Positions 1-12,800 of a DNA stretch of 64,000 nucleotides are shown here, piece by piece. Each line of letters starts with the position of its first letter. The first letter of the stretch is position 1. The translations under genes and the position numbers were made by a program. The stretch covers positions 99,581-163,580 of the forward strand of contig JASANE010026881.1 of the NCBI GenBank assembly GCA_030248225.1, in the 5' to 3' direction. The DNA is from Trileptium ribeirensis. Taxonomy: Eukaryota > Nematoda > Enoplea > Enoplida > Thoracostomopsidae. The notes under the pieces were generated by a model. It was given only the letters and a program-made list of their open reading frames with translations. It made no database searches and was not told where the DNA came from.

Positions 1-769
1 TCTGCAACAGCAACTGAATATTTAACCCTAGCTCACTTAAGTGCTCCGGTACAACTTAATACACTAAGCGGTAGAGCATTAACTCAGGTCGCTGCGTAGC
101 GTACGTTTGGCTGCCTGTCTTTATTCGCTCACGTAGTGAGGCGCAACAGCGACGTCGGAGCTCAGTGCTTATGGAGCACAACGCTAACACAAACAGCTCT
201 GGTTCGAGTCGTCGCGTCGGTAGCAGTTCGTTCAACGCTAGTCGAAATCCAACCTAAATTAATGAAGTGCACGGCTAATATATTAATAATGAAGGAGTGT
301 AAATTTGTCGTCTTGCACATACTGTTAGCATTAGCCTAACAATACTCTAAATGATAATATTTTATGTATATTGCAGTACGCGCTAGAAATTGTCGGTTTT
401 ACGCGAGCAGTAAATCATATATTGATCGTCTCGCTAACATCAAACGAGCAGCCGGCATTTCTGACTGGTACTGTACCTAATAAATATGTTTGGTATAAAA
501 ATAAAAAATCTTTTACATATAAATATAATAATTATAACTAAAATAATGTAAGAATTAGGAATGTCATCATTCAGTTCGATAAAATCTTCGTAGTGATGTT
601 TCTTGGGTTGCGATCGCAACTGTTCGCGCCATCGGCACAGTCTGTCAGCAGAAATAATGGTTCATCTCAAAATTTTGAGCAAAGCTTTACTGCCAGCAAA
701 GTTAAGTTCTTTCAGCCGCGGCGAAATTGCAATACTTTGCGTTGACTGTCAATGTAAGGCCGTCGCAAT
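1..769 (-). other. BLTP2 3' UTR and downstream flank
   Basis: AT-rich sequence after the BLTP2 stop. The only canonical poly(A) hexamer I see in the sense direction is AATAAA at 120-125 (tttatt on the plus strand), which would give a UTR of about 650 nt. No convincing coding region; the 67-aa plus-strand frame at 136-339 has no recognisable features. Confidence 0.4.
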
Positions 770-841
770 TTACTTATTCAATTTTGAAAACAATGATGAT
801 GATGACGATGATGAAGATGATTTTGCCTTTTCAACTGGGCC
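770..841 (-). CDS. BLTP2: BLTP2 terminal coding exon with Ser9 tract and stop
   Basis: 72 bp including TAA; acceptor ...ttcttattttag with a strong pyrimidine tract. Encodes GPVEKAK, nine serines (TCA/TCT/TCG codons), then SLFSKLNK and stop. Human BLTP2 ends in a similar short basic tail (KKSIFGRRK), and entry phase 0 fits the previous exon. Assignment rests on splice signals, phase and the SLF/SIF-basic ending rather than strong homology. Confidence 0.8.
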   Translation of the reverse strand, partial: GPVEKAKSSSSSSSSSLFSKLNK

Positions 842-3800
842 CTAAAATAAGAAAAAAGAATTAAAGATTTTTATTAGCCAAAATAGGAAGTGGCAACGTG
901 AAATTATACAAAGTTTGCGTTCATTCTTAATACGCTTAATATATGCCGTACAAAACTTGTGAAACAATGAACACATGCATTAAATTTTTACGGATTTGTT
1001 ATCAATATACATACACGGAGAATCTGCCACTTATGGAATATGTATACCTACCTATTGAACGAAAAGTGAGTATATAGTTATCGAGGTATGTAAAACACAG
1101 TGACGCACAGAAATAAACACGATATCAGTGAATTTGCCTCGGTGTACTGACATAATGATTAGGTAATATAGTATATTCAGTGAAGACAGGACATAGTTGT
1201 GGAAAAAGAAATTATACAGTTACACCAGAAATAAAATGAAATTCTATGGGTGGATCTGTCTGGGTTTGTGATATACTATTCAGGTAAGGTTACATATTAA
1301 ACGAAAACTGAGTAGCTATCGAAAGTTATGAAATAAATACGAAATATTCGCTAACAGGTCGCGAAGGATGTGATTTTATTTCTGTACATAATGAATACTC
1401 ATACGATCAAAACTGCACAATAACACAAATTGTTTATAGCGATTGTTTAAATTCAAACTCGTGTAGATACGCAGCAATGTTCTACAGCAAGCAAAACCAC
1501 GATAACTTAATGAACTTTGACCATCCATGTTATATGTAAACTTACCATCAATTTGGTTCCGAGCAAAAGTCGTGCCTTGTCTTCCTCAGGTAACGTAGCA
1601 ATTTCTTGATCGAATTTCGGTTTTGAAGAACCGCCACTTTTCCCTTTCTTTAGTACGTTCTTCACAATAAACTGAAAGCAAACATTTACTAAAACCGGAT
1701 GAAATATAAATATTCAATTAGAAATATTTTGAATTTTTGTCTTTGTTCTTACAGTAGCAGCTTTTTTTATTCGCCAAGATGGTGTTCTACGTGCGTTGAA
1801 TATATAATTTAGAGACGTAAACAACGCTATCGAGCGTTAATTTACAAAATGAGCCACCGAATATCAGCCATGCTGTTTGAATAGTTTAGAAAAAATAAAT
1901 AACTATTGTGCTAGTGATGTGAAAGTACACAGAGGATAAATTACCCTGTAAGTGGGACCAAATTCACCTAAATAGCATAACCGGTTGGGGAGATATTACC
2001 ATTTCCGTGTATTTCGGGTCCTTTGTGCCCTTTGAAAACTCATTTTGACCCAGCACTTCAGCGTAACTAAAGTCAATAACAGCACTCCATTTGCAGTTAT
2101 AATACAGGATAAATTGCTCTACAAAAGAGACCAAATAAACCCATTTAAGTCCAACGTTTATGAAAATATTAACATTTTTGTGTATTTTGAGTCTAATGTA
2201 CCCATTTTAAAAACATGTTTTTACCCAAATCCTACATCCTTACAAAGCAAGTAGCAAAGAGACATATAATCTTATAAAGGCTTATTTGCTCTACAAAATG
2301 AGTCCAATTTTACTCAGATTTCAACATTGCTCCTTTAGGGACCAGACAAGAGCACATTTGGCCCACATTTTCGGGATAAGATGTTGAAATCACGCTTCGA
2401 GAATATCTAAAAGACAAAGATTTATAAGTTTGAAATGAGGTATCGCGCGAATCAATTCGCCCCGCCAAAGTTCAGTTATGTGTGAATCCTACAAGCCCAA
2501 TAACAGGCATTGCCAAATTTCACCAATGTCACGACTAGTAAGAATTCTTTGGTTCGCTCGTTATACTCACTACACTCACAATTCAAATATGGTCACAACA
2601 TGTAATCAGGTGATATAACATATAAAAATTACATACACACGAATGTACCTACTCCTCTCCCATAGACTTTTCCCATAAACAATATGCACCGCCAGGACTA
2701 TTGGATTGGTATAGTTTCAGTTTAGTCTTGCTTAGCAAAAGGTACTATAAACGCTGTGTTATCCCTGCAAGGAGAGAGGCTGGGAAATAATATACATAGA
2801 AAATTGGAGTCGTAATATAAGTTCCACCAATATTGGATCGCATGTATAGGTTTTGGGTACCGTAGTTCGACGCAAAAAGGTTGCTGAAGCGATATCAATA
2901 TTAAGAAGGAAATGCCATAGGAAATTATACGCTATGTGAATTAGACGGAAATGAGTTTCTCCCTTATAGATGGAAACAAAATAGCTAACACAAATATTGA
3001 ATTAAAATGTTTCTAATGTCATGTTTAATCTTCGCCCACAGGTATACGACATAACTATTGAAATTTGAATTGAAATTAACTATGAAATTTGAGGTAAATC
3101 GATTTACTCGTTATCAGGTTACTGAACATAATACCATACTGGGGCGGGGGCGGATTTAGATCTAGAGACGTGAATTTTTAACCGCTACACCGCAAAAAAC
3201 ATAAATGTACACACATTGAGCTCGAAGCTGTGTGTGTAATAATGAGTTATAATTTTTATCTTGTTAAATCCCACTCAAGCCAAAATATGGAGCAATGGGG
3301 AATCGAACACTGGACCTTTAGCATGCGCAGCAGACATGTTAACCACTACACCGTGAGCCTACTGGGAATGTATGATGTTATTCTAAACAGCGAAATGTCG
3401 CTTAGCGCTTCGTGACGCAGCTACAAAATTATTATTTATTACGCGTGATATCTATGCAACCCCGCGGCCAAATCCGGAGCAGGCAGATGTAGACTCATTA
3501 CTCTTCGCATACGCTGATCTATTACGTTGTTCTAAACAGCGAATTGACACCCATAACGTGGTACCATTAAACACAATCAACGTATATAAAACTTATACAA
3601 TTTTTATTATAATCAATCCCAGAAAGCTTTTACTAATACGAATCATTTGCGTTTCTGCTAACAAAGTCTATGTAGAAATTTGAGACACCAGAACTATGTA
3701 GCTCTACCCGAGCCAAATTTGTAGATTTCTTTACATCATACTATTGGTTTGGAATAGTAATCATTCATGATCTGCACACCTGAGTACCAAGGCAGTAAAT

Positions 3801-6800
3801 ACCGTGCCACAATTTCGTGACACATATTGTATTATTATTAGTTCACTAAAAATCAAATAATATTGTACTGGTTAAAAACATATGCTAGATCGTTGATTTT
3901 TTTGTTTGGTGCTCAGTAGATATCAACACTAGTACACTGTTTCATAGCCAAAGTGACGAATTCTGGGTGTTGAATATGTAATTTAGAGAGACAAGTACAA
4001 CCATATTGAGAATCAACTTACAAAATCAGCCGAATATCAGTGATGTTGCTTCAATCGTTCAGAAGATAATACCCATTTATTGCGTATTTAAGTACTCCCT
4101 ATGTGGTACTACATAAAGGGTAAAGCGCTCTACCAAATTATATCAATAAAACCGTACCTACGGGTTCTGGTGATGTTGCCGTTTGTGTATTTTGGGTCTG
4201 ATAAACCTTTGAAAATCCATTTTGATCCAATCATGCGGCGCAAAATGATGTCAACAGAGCAACTAATAAAGGGTAAACTGCTCTGCAACCAATAACACCT
4301 ATATAGTATTAGCGGCTGTAGAGATATTGCCGTTTTCGCGTATTTTGGGTTTCGTTGGCCCATTAAAAAATCACTGATTCTGACCCAACCCTGGTACGAA
4401 ACCAATAATGACAGCAGCATACTATGAATGTAGACCGCTGCACACGGTGCAACTATGTATAGGATGAATTGCCCTACAAAATGAGGCCAATACGTCCCAT
4501 CTCGAGGGATTACTATGATATTTTCACTTTCGTTTATTTTGGATTTCGTGGGCCAATTGAAACGCCAGTTTGACCTAACCCTGCAATGTAAATTACAACA
4601 GCAGCACACTATATGACGGTCTGTAGAGGGTGAATTTTGATCTATAAACTGAAAACAACACCCGTATAGATCGAGAGATTGTCGAGATATTGTTGTTTAG
4701 GTGTATTTTAGATCCCATAGGTCTAATCCCATTTTGCTCCAATCCTGCAGCGTAATAAACAGCAGTGTACTAATATCCAACTACAAGAGTGGGACCTGCT
4801 CTACAAAATGAGATCAATTAACCCCGCCAAAGGCCCATTTAAAACCCATCTGACCCAAATCCTGCATCCTAAAATAGCCATGTACCATTATGGTGTACAG
4901 CTTAATAGAGCGTTTTATGCCCTACAAAATCAGACTAATTTGGCTAAGATATCTGTGCCAACTGTGGAGGTACACTCTATAACGTGCTTTTCGGATCCCG
5001 CTTTCACCCGATCCGAGCCAAATTGCCCCAGTTTTAAGGCCGAAAGAGTTGGAATCCCTTTGGCGCCTAAAAGAGTACGAAATATTTTAAACTTTAGAAT
5101 GAGCTATCTGCAACTAAATCCGGCCGGCCGAGAATTCGAGTCACCACAAAAACGATCATCGACAAAATTTACAGCTGCCGCCAGCATGAATTTTTCGCTT
5201 CGTTCGTTCCAGTAGACACAGAATTCAATTAAAAACAATGATTTTAAAATGAGGTATAACAATGGTCTTTATGGGCTAGTTTGGAAGCCGTAGTTTGTGT
5301 GTAAGAAAATTTGATTCTGTTTTTTTGGTTTAAATGCTGTAAAGCAGCCTAACTGGTTTAAAACAGGCAACTGTTTTTTAAGCGTTTTTGAGAGTATTAT
5401 TATAAATGAAAAATTCCGCAAAAATGATAACTATTCATACATATTATTCGTTCACTAGAACACCTAATAACTTACCTGTTGTAAAAGTGCCCGCTTGGAT
5501 CGTTGTTTAATTGCAAGCGCCAAATCCAACCAAGTCCAATTTCGTTCGTGATACTCCAGCTCCGGAAAAATAAACTGGAAACACATTACGTCCTCGATAT
5601 TTTTCTCTTTTTCACCTTTGTAGCTGAGCAAAAACGAAACTTGAGGCACTTTAATATAGAGAAACAGGTTATTTTTAGCTGCGCGATGCTTCATTTTGTC
5701 GATGTCATCCAATTTTGTTGTCGAATCCTTGTCCTGACCACTAGCACCGCGACGTTTGCTGTTGTTCTTTCCGCTGTTCGTCGTTCCGCCTTGCCTGTCA
5801 GAGCTAATCCCAGATTTACCCTTTTTTCGCTTGCCACCGCCTGCGGATTTTAGTCTTGCTTTCCCTGTTGGCGTCATTGTAACTGCAACTGTTTCGTCGG
5901 TTGTTGAGAATTCGTCCGCAATGGATACATTATCACCCAAATTGATGCTCTGGGTTGCTGCCAAGGATCCCAGCTGACCCACGCTACCGGAATGTGGTAT
6001 AGAGCCTTCGCCGGCTACTGTATCGCTTGTCGAAGGACTTTCCTCAATATTTCGATTAGGGAAGAAATATCGCATCATAGCACTGAAAAATGCATAAGTC
6101 AACTGAACAGTCATGGGTACTACGTTGACTTCAAAATGTTCCTTAACGGGAATCCCACCCACAGGTTTTAGGTCACGACAAATCACACGAACTGCAAGTT
6201 GGCGATCGGACGCCAAGCGTCCTAACGATTTTTGTGGCTGAAGGACATCCCTAAACGGAGTATTCGGAAGTAAATTTTCAATCTTCACGTTTCCAATTTC
6301 AAGAAGATGCTCGCCGGCGTTATCAACACGTGCAACACGGGTATAGAGGAAATTCTGAATCTGCATCTGTGCCAGACCCAGCTGGCCGTCAGTCTCGGTC
6401 AGGCGCCACTGAGCATCTTCAAAGCAAACCTCAAATCGCCGCGCGATAGCTGCTTGTTCTTGATCGCTCGCGCTGCGATGATGGTCATCCAAATGCATGC
6501 TCCTCGAAGAATCACCATGTTGCCTTGGCGTTTGTCGCCACGCTGTCTGAACTTGCTTTTGTTTGAAACAATTGATCAGCATCGCCAGGTCATCGCTCCG
6601 TAACACGAGTTCCCGTTTATAATACTCGACCTGGGCATCCATTTCAGTCAACCTATTAATTAGCTCTACGTCGTTCGGGACTTCGCCAAGCTGTTTCGTC
6701 AAATGATAAACCTGCCTCTCGAAATAGCGCTGATTTGCTTGAAGGTCACGGACGGCATTCTGATGGGCCAAAATTCGTGGCCGAATATCCTCAACGCTTT

Positions 6801-9800
6801 GTAGCTGAAGCTGAAACCGAAGGCGTTGCGATCTCTCGGCGTACTCCTTTTTCTTCGGATCGACAAACAAAATCAAATTGTTCACAATATCTATAATCAT
6901 ATCATACTGTGCGCTATTCGTGCACCCGATTAACGAATTGTGCTTAACTGTGAAACAGTCGACGTATTCGCGGGTTTTCCACGAGCATATCGGGGCCATC
7001 AAGTCTTCCAGCCGCGTTGTAGGCGGAGAAGCGAATTCCATCAAAATCGGATCGATGGAATCATGAAAATGACAAAAGTACAAATGACAACTAGTTCGAC
7101 TGATTATACGCTGAAGCTGTTGATGTGGCATAATTGTTGTCGCTAGCGGTGCCGTGAGCGGCGTTAGCGAAGACGATGACGGCATAGCTGCATTCTGCGA
7201 GACAAAAGCCTCGTCAGTTTGTGTCCGGGCTTGAGTCATTTCTGTCAAGACACCCCCAGCGGATTCGCCAATGCCCACGACGCTTTCAACGACGTTTGTT
7301 GACGCTGCCCTCGACTCGCGGCCTACAATTACTTCTGTTGGAAGCCACTGGACGTTTTTTATGCTATTGTTACAACTCGAACATGGGCTAGACTCGCTAT
7401 CACTAAACAGCGTTGCATAATACTGGATACCGTGAAGTGCACCGGTCCAAGTAGTTTTTCCGAGCAATTGATTATCGTCACGCCAAACCGGATTATGGAT
7501 ACGGGACACAATTTCTGCCCGAGCAGCACAGCATAACACGTACCCGGTGGACTCGCAGCCTTGCAGCAAAACTTGACCGTTGATCAGCTCAAACTGCCAA
7601 CTTGTATGAAGCATGTCATTGCCGGTGCATAATGTAACGCCATGCAGCTGTTCAGTCGGCATTTCGTCTGCGTTTACATCTTCGGCATATGCTGTAAATT
7701 TAGATGACGACTCCTGGATCAACTGATTGAGCAGATGTGCAGCAGCATGGTGCGAACCGTCGCAGCTGCTAACTCCAGAAAGCGCATGTGATGCGCTAGT
7801 GGCAAAACCACAAGTCGGATACATGCCAGGGCTAGTCAAATTAGTACTACCTCCAATAGAACTACCGTGAGGACCTGTCGCTGAAGTATTTTGAGTTCCA
7901 TTATTATATCCTGCCGAGAAATGAGCCGACTGTCGTGGAGTTTTGTTGCTATCATCACTCGGTCGAAAAGCTTTCAAAGCCTCGGTGGACAAATTCTGAC
8001 GAAGAACTCTTGCTCGCTGGAAACCGTCCAATATAGCAATCACAACCTCCTGGTTAGGTTTAGTCCATGCCCCACGTAGATCATACAACACCAATCGATG
8101 TGTAGGCATATCGTGTTGATTTGTTTCACTCGCGAGTGAGTGATTTTCTCGGGCATACGATAGTCGACTGATTCTCATAAAGAAGTTCCGGTTCGGTTCC
8201 GTCTGTCCGCCAACCAGATCGTCGTCATTTGCCATGGCCTTTTTCTCCGAAAACAGATACACGTCAACGTCACCAAGCTGAGCGTTCATAAAACTAGTTG
8301 ACCATTTTATACCCATTCGTCGTATGAGGTTACCACCAACACCAGTTATGGTTTTCTCTCCACGAGGGTCAACCGATTCCGCACTGTCGGTAGTAGCTGC
8401 AGCCATCAAATTCGGCGCTGAGCCATTTGGAGCAGCGGAAGTGGTATGCAAATGACTTGCAGCAGAGGTCGCTTTCAAATTATTTTGGTTACTATTACTA
8501 CCGAAACTTGCTCCAGTATTTCCGCTTATTGTTGGAATTAGACTTAGTGAATGAGCAGAACTGAGCTGCACTGACCGCCCTATGAGGCGGAAACCGTGAT
8601 GTGATGAAAATGACATCCAGTAGCTGATCACAAAGCGTGGAATCATTACCGACATTTGGACGTTTCTAGAAAACATATTATAAAATAATCCTTACATATT
8701 ACCGTCAGCTACATCCCATTAATTTGCGCGTTTGTAACTTTTTCAATGAAATTGGCGCATTATAAATCCATTATTATTATTATTAATTTGCTGGATTCTT
8801 CTAAGTACCGAAAGTACATATACCCAGGTAGCGGAAATGAAAATACATTAGGGCGATCCCTCAAGTTTATTCGCCTTTATTTAAACTAGGGTACCATAAA
8901 ACAAATGGAACTGCTACAAAACGTCAAATATGTGTAGTTTAACGCCTGATATAAGTTTTGCATATCTATATAATTGTGGACAGAATTTTTGTAATTTTTA
9001 TAACAGAGTAGGGAAAAATTTGACGATATTTTTACCAAAATATGGAAAATTTAGCCATTTTTGGCCCACCAGAAAGTAGGTGTTCCGGCGACATTGCGTC
9101 CCTGTACGTCTAGACGAAATGGCATCGGTCAGCGTCCTGTGGAATTTGCTTCCGTTGTCATGCTGGCGCAATTTTGTCAGCGTATATTAGCCGGGTCTGC
9201 ATTACGGTATGGTGATTGTGTTAGGAGATTTTCCACCTAGCTCATTAAAAAGAATATGTTAAAATCCGGTTCTCCATCACCGACAAGCATCACTAAACTC
9301 TTCACACTCGCTGAGACATTAAAAGGGAAGTGACAAAGTTTTGAATTAGATTAAGTACAAAACTCTGAATTGGATTCAGTATCACGAAGTCGCCTCCTTT
9401 TCCCCTATAACGGAACCCCGAAAAATCTATAATACACAACAAATTATCATTATATTTATTCTTGTGCGCCAGAAATTATTGCCGAGTTTCGAACGAACAT
9501 CGAAAAGAAACAGAACAGAGTTTTCCCAAAGCAAACGAGTTAAAAAAACGTCGAACATACCCAGAATAAATTTTAAAATCGAACTAAAATTACACACACT
9601 ACTGAGCAAAGTTCGTCTGAACAAAATTTAGAACTTTTCTCGAGCTAATATTAAAAGAACGCTAATCATTTCTGGCGACAACCACATATCATGGTTCTCA
9701 TTAACTTTGTCGGTAAGCTTATTATTATTAATTATTATACAAATTCCTTCCAACCGACCGAGTAGCATGCTATAGGCTGCAGTGAAGTTTCATTTGTACG

Positions 9801-12800
9801 CCACACTACTAGCAGTACAAATATACAGTCATGGACAAAAATAAGTTAATAAAAAAGACGCTAAACGCGAACGAACGTAAACGAAAAACAAACGTTACAA
9901 CCTTCTACAAACGAACATTTTTAACTAAGTTTTCTGCGTTTTTTTATGAACGAATGTACTGTTACAATCAGAATTAAATGATTATAAAATCGAACGCAGA
10001 CGAAATCGATCAAAACGCAATCGATCGATCTTCGTTTACACGAAATTCGTTAAATTAAATGCAAACTAACGTTTTTTATTAAAATATTTTTTTTTAATTC
10101 AACACAATCGAAATTCATTGAAATAAACGCGAATTAACATTTTTATTTTGACGCAATTGAAATCCGTTAAATTTATCAAATTTCGTTTAAACGATCGATT
10201 TTTGTTTAAACGCAAACGATCGAAATCGAACGAAGCATCGATCGATGTTTGAGCACTTAATTCTGATTGTAACTGTAAACGCAAACAAAATGTTTACAAA
10301 CGAACGTTGTTACGTTCATTTTTGTGCCCTTATTTTTGTCCGTAATAGTATATCCGAATATTTAGTTCAGGTTTGTGTATCGAATTGTGGATAATAAATC
10401 TCAGGTCCATTTCAACATTTTATGAAGACAACATGAGGAAAGCTATGAACAAAATAGAACCAAAAATATTCCTTTGGGGGAATTAAATTAACTGAAATTC
10501 ATTGAAATAAACGCGAATTAACATTTTTATTAAATTTTTATTTTGACGCAATTGAAATCCGTTAAATTTATCGAATTTTATCAAAAATATTCTTTTGGGG
10601 GAATTAAATTAACTGCTGGTCAATAATTGATATTTTGCTACCCAATTCAATTGTCAGTTAATTTATCGAACTCTTTCGCTACTTGTTCAAAACTGTTCCT
10701 GAGCTATTTGCTTTAATCAAAGTTCATAACTGCATAATATTATGCTATTGGCGTACTTACTTAAAATGTCGAGTCAACTGCTGCCGTTTTTGTCGCCGTT
10801 GCTTTCTAAAGAGCGATCCGCGCTTAATCGGCCTATTCACAGCCGCAAACGTCGTTTGTTTCATACTGTCTAGCCATCGAAACGAATTGGCGTACATAAT
10901 TAGCTGCGGGCAGGTCGAGTCTGGCGTTGACCGGGTTGCATCACCTTCGGTATCAAAAATACCTGGCGCTGCTGCGATATCAAAATTCAGTTGAAGGCCG
11001 AGGCTGCTTGAACGGAACGCGCGGTACGAATCGTGATCCTGAGAAGATAAGTGCGATTGGTATTAAGTAAAACACCCGAAATGAAACGTTTATATGTGAG
11101 CGCACCAATTATCAACTTTACGATCCTTACAATACAACAGTAGATTGTGCATGAAACTTTCGTATCTCTCATATTTAAGCTGCTTAATGGGCATAATTCT
11201 TTTTCAAATTAGATAAGTATTCTAACGATGCCAAACTCTGAGTATTAATAGTTTTAGGCATTAAATCAAATTGTTTGAGAAGGAATGGTGTAGTTAACAG
11301 CAAGTTATACTAGTAGCTTGTCTTAGAACCAAGGTGGTGAATTATGAATGTTGAATAAGTATAATTTAGAGAGATGTGAATAGCTATATTGAGTATTAAA
11401 TTACAACAGGAGCCACCAAATATTAGCCACATTGCTGGAACAGTTGAGCAGATAATATACCGATTATATATTGTCCTTGCAATTTTCAAGTGCATAAAGG
11501 ACGAATTGCTGTACAGAATGAGACCAAACATACCCATATAGATTGAGTTATCGTTTTCGTGTATTTTTGGGTCCCATGATCCTTATTGAGGATTAAAAAT
11601 CATTTTTATCCTAACCCTGCTGCAAAAGAATTACAATAGCAGCACGTATTAGCAGCTATATTGAAGATGAATTATTGCTCTATAGCATCAAATCAAATCA
11701 AGCGCTTGCACAGATATTATTATTTTCGTGCATTTTGGGTCTGAAGGGTCCATTTTAGAACTGGTTTTGACCCAAGTCCTGCATTCTAAGAGAATCGCGT
11801 AGCTGTTAAACTATTATTTCTACGTTAGAACAGTCGAAAATAATTAAATTAATCGCAAACGACCGCTTTTCCTTTAAAAGAAATCGAACGATATGGTACG
11901 AAACTTCGTTTGATTTCTGAGCACTTATAATTCTGAATGTAACTGTAGCATAACCAGGACCTTAACGTATAAAAAATAGATCAATAATTATATGCTGCTG
12001 CACGTGCGCGATTTTAATGCAAACTTTACTGACGGGCTTTACACGAATGTATACAATACACTACCAAAACGTAGTTAATAGGCGGTGGTATACGCCCCAA
12101 ACCCGAACCCATACTGATCGACCATACCCATAACCGTGTCAACTTTTTGAAGCCTTCGAAATTTTTGAATGATACCTGCGGCATTTTAATAGTGGTAGAC
12201 GTCTGCGCATAATGTGTGGTCAGTATGTGCGTAATGGGTATGTTTCGAGCATTAATATGAGTATATCTGTTGCAGAGTTTTTTTCAAAATGGACCCGGGG
12301 CCCAGCAAATTTCTTTTGGGTCCAGACCTTAAACGCTGGGACCAGAGTTACAATTTTAGGATCGAGAATTTCACGAAATTTTACACAATAAACAAACGTA
12401 ATTACGAAACGCAGACGTTATTACATAATTACAAATATATAAATTATTCTCTGCCGGTCCCAAGCCAGGATAAACGATGAGGGCCATCCATGACAACAGC
12501 AGCAAGCAACTATATACAGATGTAAGCACAAACGGCTGAAAGCCTGCACTTTGTAATATAATTTATTAGCAGACCCTATGTCTCCGAAGCCGAAACAGCC
12601 CTGGGTCCAGCGTGAGTCCAGCAGTTTTTTTGAGTCCACGTAAAATTATTTGGGTTCAGACCCACTTGTGGACCTAAAAACATTGTCTGTGGTACAGTAC
12701 TCGTCACAATTGAACGTTTTCCGCTCGTTGTTCGCTCGCAATTTGCTCATAGAAAAACATAAATTTATTTTAAAATAATATATTTTTCGCTCGCTGCTCG

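Larger units (their letters stand above)
1672..5475 (-). other. BLTP2 intron with two tandem-unit elements and a SINE-like segment
   Basis: 3.8 kb. Holds repeat-family copies at about 1770-2620 and 3940-5230 and a tRNA-like segment at 3130-3360. The rest (2620-3130, 3360-3940) is AT-rich without recognisable content. Confidence 0.8.

Noticed and set aside
4130..4609. 159-codon minus-strand frame
   Set aside because: Lies wholly in the ~165-bp tandem units; Cys-rich start and mixed hydrophobic content look like chance translation of repeat.
8666..8676. ATG at 8676 as a start codon for a separate 1070-residue protein
   Set aside because: It lies inside the acceptor region; the frame is an internal BLTP2 exon continuing from 10761.
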